DNA of 64,000 nt from Gigantopelta aegis (lineage: Eukaryota > Mollusca > Gastropoda > Neomphalida > Peltospiridae): the NCBI RefSeq assembly GCF_016097555.1, contig NC_054701.1, positions 7,614,560-7,678,559 of the forward strand. Reading direction: 5' to 3'. The notes under the pieces are model-generated. The model searched no databases. It saw nothing but the letters and a program-made list of their open reading frames with translations, and was not told the DNA's origin. Below are positions 19,431-31,319 of this stretch, in pieces; the first letter of the stretch is position 1; each line of letters begins with the position of its first letter. The translations under genes were made by a program, and so were the position numbers.

Positions 19431-19614
19431 TGCAATACAAACACGTCTTCCACTGGCGAATCCATATAGCCCGGTGACACATTGCTAGATAGCCATTATA
19501 ACGGGAACAAATGAGCTGATGAGGAGTTTTATCTTTCTTAAATTGTTCTTAACTCATTGAAAAGTTTGAAATGGGAATACAGCGCGCTAAAACCTGAACG
19601 ACGTTAGAAATTAT

Positions 19615-19800
19615 TTTTGTTTACGACACCGATTAATCATCGACTGTTGGATGTGAAACATTTCGTAAGTCTGACTTGTATCTTCAGAGCAATCCCGCTA
19701 CATTTGTTTCTATTAGTTGCAAGGGATCTCTTATATGCACTGGGCAGTACATACCACGACATTACATATACTAGTGAGGCACCTATAATGAAAGTTAAAA
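19615..19800 (-). mobile_element. SINE, reverse, partial
   Basis: On the minus strand: GTATGTACTGCCCAGTGCAT, AGAGATCCCTTGCAACTAAT, CATCCAACAGTCGATGATTA and ATCGGTGTCGTAAAC. The tRNA-like head is absent or too diverged to recognise. Confidence 0.7.
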
Positions 19801-19837
19801 TCTCTTTTATTTAAGCGAATTGCCTTGCCTAGATGGA

Positions 19838-19885
19838 ATAAATAATCAATCATCGGCTGTTTGATGTTAAACGAGCAAAAAAAAA

Positions 19886-19920
<35 letters not shown>

Positions 19921-20090
19921 TTCTTTTTGTTAACGTCAATGAATTTTATATGTACTTTCCCATAGACAGGGCAACATAACCCACGGTCTTTGATATACAG
20001 TCTTTGATATACAGTACTTATAGTTGGTTCTGATTGTGGCGGAAAAAAACACTTAGTGCGTCAGTCGAAGGGATTCAATCCTACGAACCA
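19838..20090 (-). mobile_element. SINE, reverse, split by AT tract
   Basis: On the minus strand it runs from a degraded head (GGATTGAATCCCTTCGACTG) through TATATCAAAGACCGTGGGTT and CCTGTCTATGGGAAAGTACA to ACATCAAACAGCCGATGATT. A TATCAAAGACTG segment is duplicated and an (AT)n tract (19889-19920) interrupts the 3' half. Confidence 0.75.
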
Positions 20091-20100
20091 GAGTCCATAG

Positions 20101-20452
20101 TCCCTCCTCCTCCTCCTCATTGTGAACATTGTCGGTGTACATTGACTGTGCACCACGTTTTGGTGGAGTGTGATCATCTCAAGCCGACGAGAAATGATAT
20201 GTTTGACAACAGAAATGTTTTGGAATCGTTTAAATTCCACCCAGAATTGATTTTAAAGTTTTTTAAAACACTCTGATTTCTGTACAAAGTTTTAAACTAT
20301 ACCTAGCTTGATATCGGTACTGTATTATACTTTTCACCACAGCTCTTTACACTGTGGTTTTACTTGATTGTATAAATTATATTTCCATTTACCTTTCTGA
20401 CTCCCAATAGCTGGTTTGTCGATAAACGTTAATTAATTCATTCATTCATTCG
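20101..20452 (+). mobile_element. 5'-truncated LINE 3' end
   Basis: Encodes CEHCRCTLTVHHVLVECDH, KPTRNDMFDNRN and LESFKFHPELILKF, then the LINE 3' UTR (GTATTATACTTTTCACCACA, CTTTACACTGTGGTTTTAC) and a degenerate ATTCATTCATTC tail. It matches 34081-34450 of the long copy and shows what that copy's poly-C tract replaced. Confidence 0.88.
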
Positions 20453-20495
20453 TATTAGCGCTATGCTATTGTAAGATAGCTTCGCAAATATATGG

Positions 20496-20542
20496 CCAGG
20501 CACTTTAGGCATGTGCTCTATCGACTGAGCTAGATTGTGCCC
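20496..20542 (-). other. tRNA-like 5' half
   Basis: The minus strand reads GGGGCACAATCTAGCTCAGT then CGATAGAGCACATGCC: an acceptor-like 5' strand and an A-box/D-arm typical of tRNA genes. The anticodon region does not continue into a recognisable T arm, so this is a tRNA fragment or the head of an unrecognised SINE. Confidence 0.4.
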
Positions 20543-20626
20543 CAAGTTAGAATGAATTCATCAAAAACGACCAACATGAGCTAATCTCCCGGTGGGTCAC
20601 ACATGGTGGGTCACACATAGTGGGTC

Positions 20627-21778
20627 TTTTAATGTTCTCGTCCCCATGATCCAAGTATGTATACTCAGTTTTCAAAACACTTTCATTATTTCAATTTCAG
20701 ATTACTGTAGTGTTCTTATTTTAACAGTATAATAAGTTTCATTATATCAGTTTCAGATCACTATATTGTTCTATTCTATTAGTGCCTCGACGAATATGGG
20801 AATAAATACAATTCTGTTTTCAGTATCGAATACGACCTTACCATGAATTCGGACTATTTATAAATACTTTACAGTGATGGCATTACTTGTTATACCTGCT
20901 GGGATGCAGTTTCGCAGAAAAAATTGTCTTAACAGTTGATGCCATAGTACGTGAAAAGTCTGCTTTTTATAGAGATGCACACAGGACAACCTCAACAACC
21001 AAAGCAACGACAAAAACAGATCTAGACATAGAAGGTCCAGTTGTAAATCCTCATCCGTTTCGTTATCTTTTGAATCCCGAGACTTTCTGCAGCAAAAAGG
21101 ATATCTACATCAAGGGGCAGAAAGAAATATTATCTGAACAAAAAGGTTGAGTTAGTTTTTATCCTGGGACAAGTCGCAGACACGGGCATGATGACGTCAA
21201 GACCAGGAGGATTTCGTCGACAGTTATCGTAACTTGACCTACAAGGCGATCGCTGGATTGAAGTGGGTGTCCACGTTCTGTAGACAAGCTGTGTAAGTTT
21301 TAAAAACAGACGATGACATTTTGTGTTAATGTGTACGTGTTTATTAGGTATATACAGTCAACTGTATTCGGTACGGAAGGACACGGTTGATTCTATGTAT
21401 TGTCTGGGTGGCCATGCCAGTGATACGAGACCACGAATCTAAAATTACGGTATGTGTCTAAAGAAGATTTCTCACCGGACCACTTTCCGCCATATTGTTC
21501 CGGTTGTGCGTATTTGATTAGCTTTGACGTCACTGGAGCCATGCATAGGTTATCTCTGACCACTCCGTTCTTCTGGGTGGATGATTTTGACATCACTGGT
21601 TTGATAATACAGAATCTGAACATCACGCACAGGCCGTTCAACACTGGATACAATTTTTACTCTTCCCTTTTTGAGAAACAGTTAGCAACGTCATCAGTTG
21701 CTATCTTTCTAATAGACAAGCTTCAAAGAATGTTCCTACTATGGAACGCCGTAATCACAAGGGAAAAGTAAAGGTGGT
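20627..21778 (+). pseudogene. GT31 beta-1,3-galactosyltransferase-like pseudogene 1
   Basis: Copy of the intact gene at 34838-35980. Similarity begins upstream of the coding region at about 20627 (AATGTTCTCGTCCCC against AATGTTCTAGTACCT) and includes the intron-like TTTCAG acceptor, so it is a DNA-level duplicate, not a processed copy. The equivalent ATG is at 20796. Coding remnants include NPHPFRYLLNPETFC, PPYCSGCAYLIS, FWVDDFDITG and NITHRPFNTGY. About 60 bp containing the IRQTWG motif are deleted near 21112, bases are lost in the middle third (near 21200 and 21300), and the VYITG of the catalytic region reads FDITG. The last codons run to about 21771 and are followed by three units of the 49-bp repeat. 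Confidence 0.92.
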
Positions 21779-21918
21779 ACCAAGGACATTTCAAACACTG
21801 ATATTAGTATTCTTCAAGGCTTATCTTACCAAGAACATTTCAAACACTGATATTAGTAATCTTCAAGACTTATCTCACCAAGGACATTTCAAACACTGAT
21901 ATTGGTATTCTTCAAAGG
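21779..21918. repeat. Three units of the 49-bp GT31-tail repeat
   Basis: Three tandem copies of ACCAAGGACATTTCAAACAC followed by TGATATTAGTATTCTTCAAG, directly after pseudogene 1 and in the gene's orientation. The same unit, in reverse complement, makes the large array at 25244-27086. Confidence 0.93.
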
Positions 21919-23290
21919 TCAGCTTGATATTTCTGTGCACTTAACTATGTTACCGACATGTTCAGTGTACTTCTGAATACTGTTAGTATCTGCGCCATTT
22001 ATAACTTTTTACCTCCTTCCTAGATATGCCCTGCATCCGCCCCTGCCTGTTAAGACAATTCTCCGATTCGGGTTGCGCGCGCATCCCGACAAACCGCTTG
22101 GTGGCAGGCCGCAGTTACCATGACGACTACGGGACTGGGTGAAAACAAACCGCTATTTATATGGTAGTTAATGGGAGCACTAGAGGGATATCGTTAATTA
22201 CAGGACTTCTGTCCGCGCAAATCGAAAATGCCGAAATCCTGAGCAGCATTTTGCAGTACAAATCATATTATGATAATGCACAGAAAGTTAAAATGTTTCA
22301 TATATCCCGTAGACGAGTTTAAAAAGCGACTATGGTCAAATGCTTGCAAAAAACCATGGGTGCCACGATCCAAATTTACATACCTCTGTTCATATCTGAA
22401 GATGTAGGAGTGTAATAAAAACCAACAGATATGATAACATGATGGTGTGAACATGAAAATGGATTTGTCAGAAATCGGGGATTATTTATCGGTGGCAGAT
22501 TTAACTTAAGATAGGCCTATGCTATAGTCCGTCCCATCATCTTACAACGTTTGTGGATTTTTTTTTAAATAATTTCAGTTTGTTTTGATGTAAGAAGGAA
22601 AATACAAAACAACAAAACAGAGCTATTTTTGTGTGCAATTTAGAAATCAGTCGGCTCAGAAATAAATAAACTGTAGTAAATTCCATAGTATGAAAACAAA
22701 AGTGTTCCCTGTTTGAAGGACTGCACATATATTGTTTTCTATTGCATTAACATGTCGCACTTTTTACGTGTATATTTTGTACATTTTTGTAAAGAAAATA
22801 TTATTATAAACTTTGTACATTTGTCTGAACAGGTTTTCTGTCCTTTTTCTGCTTCTTTTTTAATTTTAATTTTTTAATTATTATTTTTATGTGATTATGT
22901 AAAATACTAATCATTTGATTAGGTTAATACAAACGTACGCTTGGGATGTCTCACAATAGGTGTATTTAGTCAACCTAGACATTTGTAAAATATCGAATAT
23001 TTACAGAACAATTATCTTAAGAGAATATAAAAGCTATAGGTCCATAATTGTCAACATGTTGATGCAGAATCAGTTAAAATAGGGTTCTTACATTCCATGC
23101 TTATTGTAATACAGTAAATGTATAATTGGCGTCGTAATAGATTTATTTAGTTTTTACTTAAAAATCGTTGGTATTAACTTACCCAGCCATACAGGTGCAG
23201 TGTGCTGTCACAATATAGACAGACAGGGTTTTTGCCAGAGGGTAAAACGTGTATGACGCCATACTCAAATTTGTTTGCTGATTTTTTTTT
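21919..23290. other. No recognisable gene
   Basis: AT-rich DNA, GC-richer around 22020-22130. A segment near 22030-22075 (CCGCCCCTGCCTGTTA, TCTCCGATTCG) resembles the unit and edge of the 113-bp repeat at 24550-24990. No gene is supported. Confidence 0.45.
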
Positions 23291-23300
23291 TTTTTAACTT

Positions 23301-23546
23301 AATGAATGAATGAATGAATGAATGTTTAACGACACCCCAGCACGAAAAATACATCGGCTATTGGGTGTCAAACTATGGTAATGAAAACAAATAAAGTGAC
23401 GATCAAAATCAACACAAAAACTCAAGATTAAAAAAAAAAAAAACAGTGTAAAGAACTGTGCAAAATTTTAATTTGTGCTGTATTGGCCATTCTAAAAGAA
23501 AATGTTACACCCCTGCACCACGGTGAGGTTACAGCACGCGCAGGGG
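23301..23546 (-). mobile_element. SINE-like element with LINE-shared tail and GC hairpin head, copy 2, with target duplication
   Basis: Same structure as 18033-18292 and bounded by TTTTTAACTT on both sides (23291-23300 and 23547-23556). This direct repeat shows that the element moved as a unit from the hairpin head to the tetranucleotide tail, as expected for LINE-driven retroposition. Confidence 0.9.
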
Positions 23547-23556
23547 TTTTTAACTT

Positions 23557-23983
23557 AACTTTTTGACAAAATTAATTACCCTTATCATTACTGTGTGTTT
23601 TCTTAACCCTAACCCTAAACGTAACCCATTTTGCTTCTGGGGGAGACACATTCCCCTCCATACCCCCTGCTGATTGTGGTTCCATTCAATTTCATAGCGC
23701 CATACCCAAACATTTCGTTCTGGCAGAAATATTGACAGACATATAATTTATTACGCCTTTACGAAGTTGTAAAATATAAAAACAGGTTTTTGCTGTTACA
23801 AATGCAAGGTTAGGCTCTAACTTTAAAAAACCTCTTTTTTTTACCTTTTTATATAGAGTTGGACAAGAAAACGTACATTACACATTCAGGGATTTATCCA
23901 GGATGTTTTGCCAGTGTCCCATGCCTGATGTGATTCGGGAAATTAGCACTACTTGGTTGGGGGGTTTTCAGGCCACTCAATGA

Positions 23984-24027
<44 letters not shown>

Positions 24028-24549
24028 GAATTTTTAACATGGCAATTGGAAATTTGTAGTGCCGCTTTCTTGTGGGAAGGGGCCTATGTTCGGACCCACA
24101 GAGCGCCTGATTTATTATTATTATTTTATTTTATTTTGGAGGGGAGGGGACTTAAGCAACACTTTTGATATTTTGATTGGCAGCAAACAGCTAATCAATT
24201 TTAAATTGACTAGAAATATCGCTAATTAAGATTTTGAAAATAAAATGTTCTTTTTACTATTGACTCTCACATGAAACATAGGAAATATTAAATAGCATGC
24301 ACACGCATGTTTATGCATGTGCAATATGAATATGTGTATATGGCAACTTTAAGTAAAATTAACAATAAACTATTTTTATTTCACCATATATCATGTTCAG
24401 GATTGAAAATAGAGGTGCTGTGTTTCTGACTGGACAAACATCTCTAACACTGATATGCGATTCAGTGTAAATGAGCCATTTGTTTTCACCCAGTTCACTG
24501 GTTGCTAGGCATGCTAGGGTGAAGGTCAGCGGATGTGACGTGCAACACG
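23557..24549. other. No recognisable gene; AT microsatellite 23986-24024
   Basis: AT-rich DNA with an (AT)n tract at 23986-24024 and a TTATTATTATTTTATTTTA tract near 24113. Nothing else is supported. Confidence 0.5.
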
Positions 24550-24990
24550 AATCGGAGAATATAAATAATTGCAATATTACACCACCCAAACTTCCCCACC
24601 CGCCAGCTTCATAGCCTTATTACGACCTCTTCTTGATTTCACTCTGGATTCGCCCCTGCCTATTATGACAATATAAATGATTGCAATATTACATTACCCA
24701 CTTTTCCCCACCCGCCAGCTGCATAGCCTTATTGTGACCCCTGCTTGATATGACACTGGATCCACCCCTGCCGGTTATGCCAATATATAAATAATTGCAA
24801 TATTACACCACCCACCCTTCCCCACCCGCCAGCTTCACAGCCTCGTTACGACCCCTTCTTGATTTCACTCTGGATTCGCCCCTGCCAGTTATGACAATAT
24901 AAATAATTGCAATGTTGCACCACCCACCCTTCTCCACCCGCCAGCTTCACAGCTTTGTGACCCCTACTTGATCTGACACCTGATTCGCAA
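24550..24990. repeat. ~113-bp tandem repeat, 4 units
   Basis: Four units with CCCACCCGCCAGCTTCA at about 24597, 24709, 24823 and 24935 (spacing 112-114). Each also carries ATAAATAATTGCAATATTAC and CTGGATTCGCCCCTGCC. Units are about 85-90% alike by eye. Confidence 0.9.
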
Positions 24991-25243
24991 CTGACTTTAC
25001 TGATTTTCACAATTAATGTTAGTTAGCAGAAATGACAAGTTGTAGAACTAGCAATAATTGATAGACATGACTACTTTTAATAACATAAAATAGTACTTTC
25101 ATTCTAATCATGCACATCTGTTCTGTTCGCCTGTTTAAATAATTAATTAATGTCTTCTTTAGTTCTTGATGGTGAACTTAACTAATTATAATTAATTAAT
25201 ACCTTTTATGCCTATTTTCATTGTATATTTTCCACTACGAGAA
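24991..25243. other. AT-rich spacer
   Basis: AT-rich sequence with AATTAATTAAT motifs next to the start of the 49-bp array. Confidence 0.5.
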
Positions 25244-27086
25244 AATCGAATATCAGTGTTTGAAATGTCCTTGGTAAAATAAATCTTGAATAATACTAAT
25301 ATCAGTGTTTGAAATGTCCTTGGTGAGATAAGTCTTGAAGAATACTAACATCAGTATTTGAAATGTCCTTGGTAAGATAAGTCTTGAAGAATACTAACAT
25401 CAGTGTTTGAAATGTCCTTGGTAAAATAAGTCTTGAAGAATACTAATATCAGTATTTGAAATGTCCATGGTAAGATAAGCCTTGAAGAATACTAATATCA
25501 GTGTTTGAAATGTCCTTGGTAAGATAAGTCTTGAAGAATACTAATATCAGTGTTTGAAATGTCCTTGGTAAGATTAAGTCTTGAAGAATACTAATATCAG
25601 TGTTTGAAATATCATTGGTAAGATAAGCCTTGACGAATACTAATATCAGTGTTTGAAATGACCTTGGTAAGATAAGTCTTGAAGCATACTAATATCAGTG
25701 TTTGAAATGTCCTTGGGAAGATAAGTCTTGAAGAATACTAATATCAGTGTTTGAAATGTGCTTGGTAGGATAAGCCTTGAAGAATACTAATATCAGTGTT
25801 TGAAATGTCCTTGGTAAGATAAGTCTTGAAGAATACTAATATCAGTGTTTGAAATGTGCTTGGTAGGATAAGCCTTGAAGAATACTGATATCGGTGTTTG
25901 AAATGTGCTTGGTAGGATAAGTCTTGAAGAATACTAATATCAGTGTTTGAAATGTCCTTGGGAAGATAAGTCTTGAAGAATACTAATATCAGTGTTTGAA
26001 ATGTCCTTGGTAAGATAAGCCTTGACGAATACTAATATCAGTGTTTGAAATGTCCTTGGTAAGATTAAGTCTTGAAGAATACTAATATCAGTGTTTGAAA
26101 TGTCCTTGGTAAGATAAGCCTAGAAAAATAGTAATATCAGTATTTGAAATGTCCTTGATAAGATAAGTCTTGAAGAATACTAATATCAGTGTTTGAAATG
26201 TGCTTGGCAACATAAGTCTTGAAGAATACTAATATCAGTGTTTGAAAAGTCCATGGGAAGATAAGTCTTGACGAATACTAATATCAGTGTTTGAAATGTC
26301 CTTGGGAAGATAAGTCTTGAAGAATACTAATATCAGTGTTTGAAATGTCCTTGGTAAGATAAGCCTTGACCAATACTAATATCAGTGTTTGAAATGTCCT
26401 TGGTAGGATAAGCCTTGAAAAATACTAATATCAGTATTTGAAATGTCCTTGGTAAGATTATGTCTTGAAGAATACTAATATCAGTGTTTGAAATGTCCTT
26501 GGTAGGATAAGCCTTGAAGAATACTAATATCAGTGTTTGAAATGTCCTTGGTAGGATAAGCCTTGAAGAATACTAATATCAGTGTTTGAAATGTCCTTGG
26601 GAAGATAAGTCTTGAAGAATACTAATATCAGTGTTTGAAATGTCCTTGGTAAGATAAGCCTTGACGAATACTAATATCAGTGTTTGAAATGTCCTTGGTA
26701 AGACAAGTCTTGAAGAATACTAATATCAGTGTTTGAAATGTCCTTGGTAAGACAAGTCTTGAAGAATACTAATATCAGTGTTTGAAATGTCCTTAGTAGG
26801 ATAAGCCTTGAAGAATACTAATATCAGTGTTTGAAATGCACTTGGTAGGATAAGCCTTGAAGAATACTAATATCAGTGTTTGAAATGTCCTTGGTAAGAT
26901 TAAGTCTTGAAGAATACTAATATCAGTGTTTGAAAAGTCCATGGGAAGATAAGTCTTGAAGAATACTAATATCAGTGTTTCAAATGTCCTTGGGAAGATA
27001 AGTCTTGAAGAATACTAATATCAGTGTTTGAAAAGTCCATGGGAAGATAAGTCTTGAAGAATACTAATATCAGTGTTTGAAATGTC
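25244..27086. repeat. 49-bp satellite array (~37 units) fused to the 3' side of GT31 pseudogene 2
   Basis: About 37 units of AATACTAATATCAGTGTTTG followed by AAATGTCCTTGGTAAGATAA and GTCTTGAAG, with recurrent variants (TAAG/GAAG/TAGG after TTGG; occasional 50-bp units with GATTAAG). It joins pseudogene 2 without a gap at 27086/27087. In reverse complement each unit aligns ungapped with the last codons of the intact GT31 gene, 36 of 49 positions by my hand count, so it appears to be gene-derived. Confidence 0.95.
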
Positions 27087-27755
27087 AGTGGTCAGAGATA
27101 ATCTATACATAGCCCCCGCGACGTCAGGGCTCATTATATAAGCAGATCAGGAACAATATGGCGGAAAGAAGTCTGGCGAAAAATCTTGTTTAGACAGTTA
27201 CCATTTAGATTGTTGGTCGCGTATCACCTCCATGTACACCCAGACATGGCAGAGAATCAACCTTGTCCTCCCATAACGAAATTCAACATTCGACAGTATA
27301 TATCTGATTAACACGTAAAATTTAACGAAAATATCATCGTTTGTTTTTAAAACATACACAGCTTGTCTACAGAACGTGGACACCCACTTCAATGCAGCGT
27401 TCGGCTTGTAGGTCAAGTTATGATAACTGTCAACGAAATCCTTCTGGACTATGTCGCCATGGATACCCGACTCATTCCTCACTGACGTCATCACTCATGT
27501 GTCTGCGACTTGTCCCAGGATAAAAACTAACTCAACCCTTTTGTTCAGATAATACTTCCTTCTGCCCCAGGTCTGTCTAATTGCGTCTCGTTTCTCGAAA
27601 TTGTTCGGTGCACTGTGAACGTATGTTATGATGTATATATCCTTTTTGCTGCAGAAAGTGTCGGGATTCAAAATATAGCGAAATGGATGCGCTTTTACAA
27701 TTGGACCTTCTACAGGTAGATCTGTTTGTGGTGTTGCTTTGACTATTGAAGGGTG
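27087..27755 (-). pseudogene. GT31 beta-1,3-galactosyltransferase-like pseudogene 2, both ends missing
   Basis: On the minus strand it matches the intact gene from about residue 70 (VKATPQTDLPVEGP) to residue 289 (LSLTT), then switches into the 49-bp satellite. Retained: NFEKRDAIRQTWG, the VSTFCRQAVYVLKT stretch and PPYC. Changed: TDDDIF reads NDDIF within KTNDDIFVKF, a TGA replaces codon 153 (DTEVM to DT-stop-VM), and a short shift occurs after KW where the LSRDDF part follows. The N-terminal anchor and start are missing upstream of 27755. It has decayed less than pseudogene 1 in the middle third, so it is an independent duplicate. Confidence 0.9.
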
Positions 27756-28409
27756 TATACTACCAAATCAAATCCCATAGACGATAATAGTAACATATGT
27801 GGCCAAAGAAGCAAATTATATCTTAATTTCAAATGGCCTCCATTTATGAGACATGTTTGTTAAAACTACATTCCCTGGAATATTTTTTATTATTTAAGCA
27901 TATAGAACAGAAAATCCCATTACGTTTGGTGCATATATCACGCCGCACTCCGCATTGGTTTCACTACGCTGGCTTATCCAGGTCAAAAACAAAGCTAGTA
28001 TTTTGAAAGTGGGACACTTTTGACGGGCTCGTACCGATCTCGGTTTTCATTGGCTTATCACAAGTATAGAATTCCCCAAGAGATCACGTGAGATTTCGCA
28101 ATTTTTGAACAAATTTAACTGTCTTGATTGAGGGGTCGTCTCATATCTCCAAAACATATTTATATCCATAGAGGTATGGTACAACGCCTTTCCAGGGATC
28201 GGTGAGTGGGGGATTTGCCTTGAAATTTTGACAGTGGTCAGCTGTTGGCATACGCGTTACATGTAAGGGGGTGTTCCTAATTACGTAACGCTCTAGGTGT
28301 AGAGGAAGAGGGTACTGTATTTCGATTTACGTAACATTTTTCAAGACCATATGTTATTTTTATTCATTACTTAGACCTAAAAAGGTGTTTTTTGAAAATG
28401 CGCGGTCAG
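27756..28409. other. No recognisable gene
   Basis: No gene or clear repeat supported in this interval. Confidence 0.45.
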
Positions 28410-28790
28410 TCGATCAATCCCCATCGGCGGGTATACAAAAAGACCATGGTATATGATATCCTGGCTGTGGGATGGTACATATAAACAATCCCTTACTAAA
28501 ATACAAAAATGTAGCGGGTTTCCAAGGCGCGTGTGCAGGGATTTCAGCGGGGTTGGGCGAAGTTTATATGGCCCCCAAAAATACATTTCAATTTTTTTTT
28601 AAGCCTGGGCAAGTAAGGGTTTCGACCTCCAATACCCTCCCCCTGCACATGCACCCGATTCCTCTCTAAGATTATATGTCAAAATTACCAAATGTTGAAC
28701 ATCCAACAGCAGATGGAAGGAAGGATAGGATATGTTTTATTTAACGACGCACTCAACACATTTTATTTACGGTTTTATGGGGTCGGATGA
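28410..28790. mobile_element. SINE pieces: + (28410-28705, interrupted) and - (28725-28785)
   Basis: The plus strand has CGGTCAGTCGATCAATCCCC, ATCCTGGCTGTGGGATGGTA and AATGTAGCGGGTTTCC, then foreign sequence with a short T run, then TTCCTCTCTAAGATTATATG. A reverse fragment with AGGATATGTTTTATTTAACG and ACGCACTCAACACATTTTAT follows. These are remnants of the tRNA SINE in both orientations. Confidence 0.72.
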
Positions 28791-30292
28791 TTATTAAATC
28801 AATATGCTATATCTTTGATGTCGTTAAACAACCCCCAGCCCCCAACTTTACCATTTCCAAACGAAATAATATTTATTTGAATTTGTCGATCACGTAAAAT
28901 TAAAAAGTGAAAACGTTCATTGTCTACTTTAGTATATTTTATTTTAAAAATATATGCATGATTAATGTGTTACTAGTATACAAACTAAACTTTGAAAGTT
29001 CTACTAACACTTTATAAAATATCAATTCTGAAATAGGAAGGTACTGCCGGTTTTAACTAAAGACTCCTCAACCGAACGTTCTTCGTACAGCGCAAGATTT
29101 CTCTTTTAATTTTCTGAGACGAACCCTACAATTTGAAATCGGCAAACGCACGTGTTAACTGAAACTGACAACAGGCTGTCGTTTGTGCTTTGCCGAGCTA
29201 TGGCGGCACAGGCGACGAATCAAGCGTATACGTTTGACGACATCCGTTCACAGCGAACACACACGACTTTTTTAAAAGTGCATTTGAGCTTGTATTTCAC
29301 ATTTGTACATGATGTTATAATATGGTAACCAGATAATGTAACTTTAATATATGAGTTCAACACGTGTTAAAACCACAATTTGAAGCTGCTATTTCCACAT
29401 TTTAACATATATGATGTAATCTGCCAACTTAAATTACAACTTGATTTCAAGATGGCCACCGTTTACGTGTAGGTTTTGTCAAAATACTGAGTTCTAAATG
29501 CTCTCAAATCACTATTCAAACTGCTATATACATGTACATACTTTAACTTCTGTGATGCAATGTTAATTAAAAATGTCTGTAAGTTACATTTTAATGTAGC
29601 CGATATCTTGACTTTTAAAATGGTTTATTGAAGTCATTTCATACTGATGGAACCCGATTTCACAAATCACTCAAATAAAATTATATATCAAAATGTTTGT
29701 ATTACAACTGGAATAAATAAAAACAATAATGAGGCCTACTTTTCTGTAACATTTTTAGAATCAAATGTGAGCGGTTGATTTGTTCATAAGCTTAATGATA
29801 ATTCTAATTCAATCAGTATTCGAAATTTGATTGGCTAATGAAATTCATTTTATTGAAAATTTCGGGGATTCCCCAAGAGCCAATTCACATATTCATACGC
29901 AATTTCTCTGTTTAGTTGAACGTACAGGTTTTGTTTTAAATTTTGCTGTTGAATCGTTTCTAATGTAAAATGCGTGTTGCTCTATATTTTGTTACGCAAA
30001 TGCTGTTTAAAAACGTTTGTGTGACGTCATGTGTGTGACGCTGACAGAAATTATCACTAGAAAACGGAAACTATGGTAGAAGACCAGTTATTTGTGAACT
30101 GAATCTTCAGCTGAGATTTATGCTTGCCAGCCCCTGGCATTCTAAATGGCCAACTATGTTTTAAAAACAAAGAAAGATACAGGTATTCTTAGTCTAAAGG
30201 AAATTACAAAAAGGGTCAACATTATAAAGAGGACGCATTTAAAATATTTTTAGTTAAATGTTAAAGTTTTTAAAATTGATTTATTGAATTAT
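28791..30292. other. No recognisable gene
   Basis: AT-rich, no repeats recognised. A 43-codon open frame starts at 29200 (MAAQATNQAYTFDDIRSQRT) beside a GC-richer patch. It has no domain and no clear donor, so it is not called as an exon. Confidence 0.4.
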
Positions 30293-30463
30293 AATGGGAA
30301 TAACTATGTTGTATTTGACCATTTGCAGACGTTAGGCCCAATGCTGATTTTACAGTCGCAAATATCCGCTTCGCGTCGCTGGTAAAACTGAATTTGCAAC
30401 TGCAAAAACCAGCATTAGGCCTAACGTTCGCAAATGGTCAAATACAGCTTAGTTATTCCCCCA
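30293..30463. mobile_element. Foldback mini-element (hairpin ~170 bp)
   Basis: Arms such as TGTATTTGACCATTTGC (30310-30326) and CGTTAGGCC are repeated in reverse complement in the right half (30406-30463), with CTTCGCGTCGCTGG in the loop. The outer ends are GGGAATAACTA and TAGTTATTCCC. No coding capacity; MITE-like. Confidence 0.85.
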
Positions 30464-30817
<354 letters not shown>

Positions 30818-31019
30818 GTCTGAGTCTGTTGCTTTTATCCGCTCTGTTCCCACCAACCAGCTAAGCTACTATATTTATAACAAACGTTGAATTGAACCAC
30901 TAATCCATATAACCTGCGACACATTGTTAGTTAGACATCATAACGTGTATGGATCATAACGTGTACAGATGAGGTGGTAAGCGTTTTACTTTGTTAAATT
31001 GTTTTAATAGTGTGTAGCT

Positions 31020-31265
31020 AGAATGAAAGTTAAAATCTGTAATTAATCAATCATCGGCTCTATGGTAACAAAGAAGTGGTAATTCTGGCACATGTTTTTC
31101 AATATAGTTTGCTTTTCAGTAACGGCAGTGGATATTTTATATATTTTCCCAGAGACAGGACAACACATACCACGGTCTTTGACATACTAATTGTTAGTTC
31201 TGTTTGAGATGGGGTAAAGCATAATTTGTACGCCAAGAGGTTTCCATCCCACGAATAAAACAGTT
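31020..31265 (-). mobile_element. SINE, reverse, diverged
   Basis: On the minus strand: a TGGGATGGAAACC head remnant, TGTCAAAGACCGTGGTATGT, CCTGTCTCTGGGAAAATATA and GAGCCGATGATTGATTAA. The 3' half contains unrelated sequence. Confidence 0.65.
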
Positions 31266-31319
31266 CGGGCGAGCGCAATGGCAGCAGAAAACATCGATAA
31301 TAAGCCAATTTCCTGACGT

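Noticed and set aside
18817-19482. Long open frames with 11-residue repeats on both strands
   Set aside because: They are produced by a 33-bp tandem repeat whose length is a multiple of three; several frames are open at once and none has a non-repeat coding flank.
20496-20542. Functional tRNA gene
   Set aside because: Only the 5' half is recognisable; no T arm follows.
23620-23640. Telomere-like CCCTAACCCTAA
   Set aside because: Only two units, isolated within AT-rich DNA.
25244-27086. CRISPR-like regular array
   Set aside because: Units are contiguous 49-bp repeats with no unique spacers, next to a gene remnant in an animal genome.
29200-29331. Possible first exon (MAAQATNQAYTFDDIRSQRT)
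   Set aside because: Short, no clear donor within the frame, no partner exon; kept only as a note.
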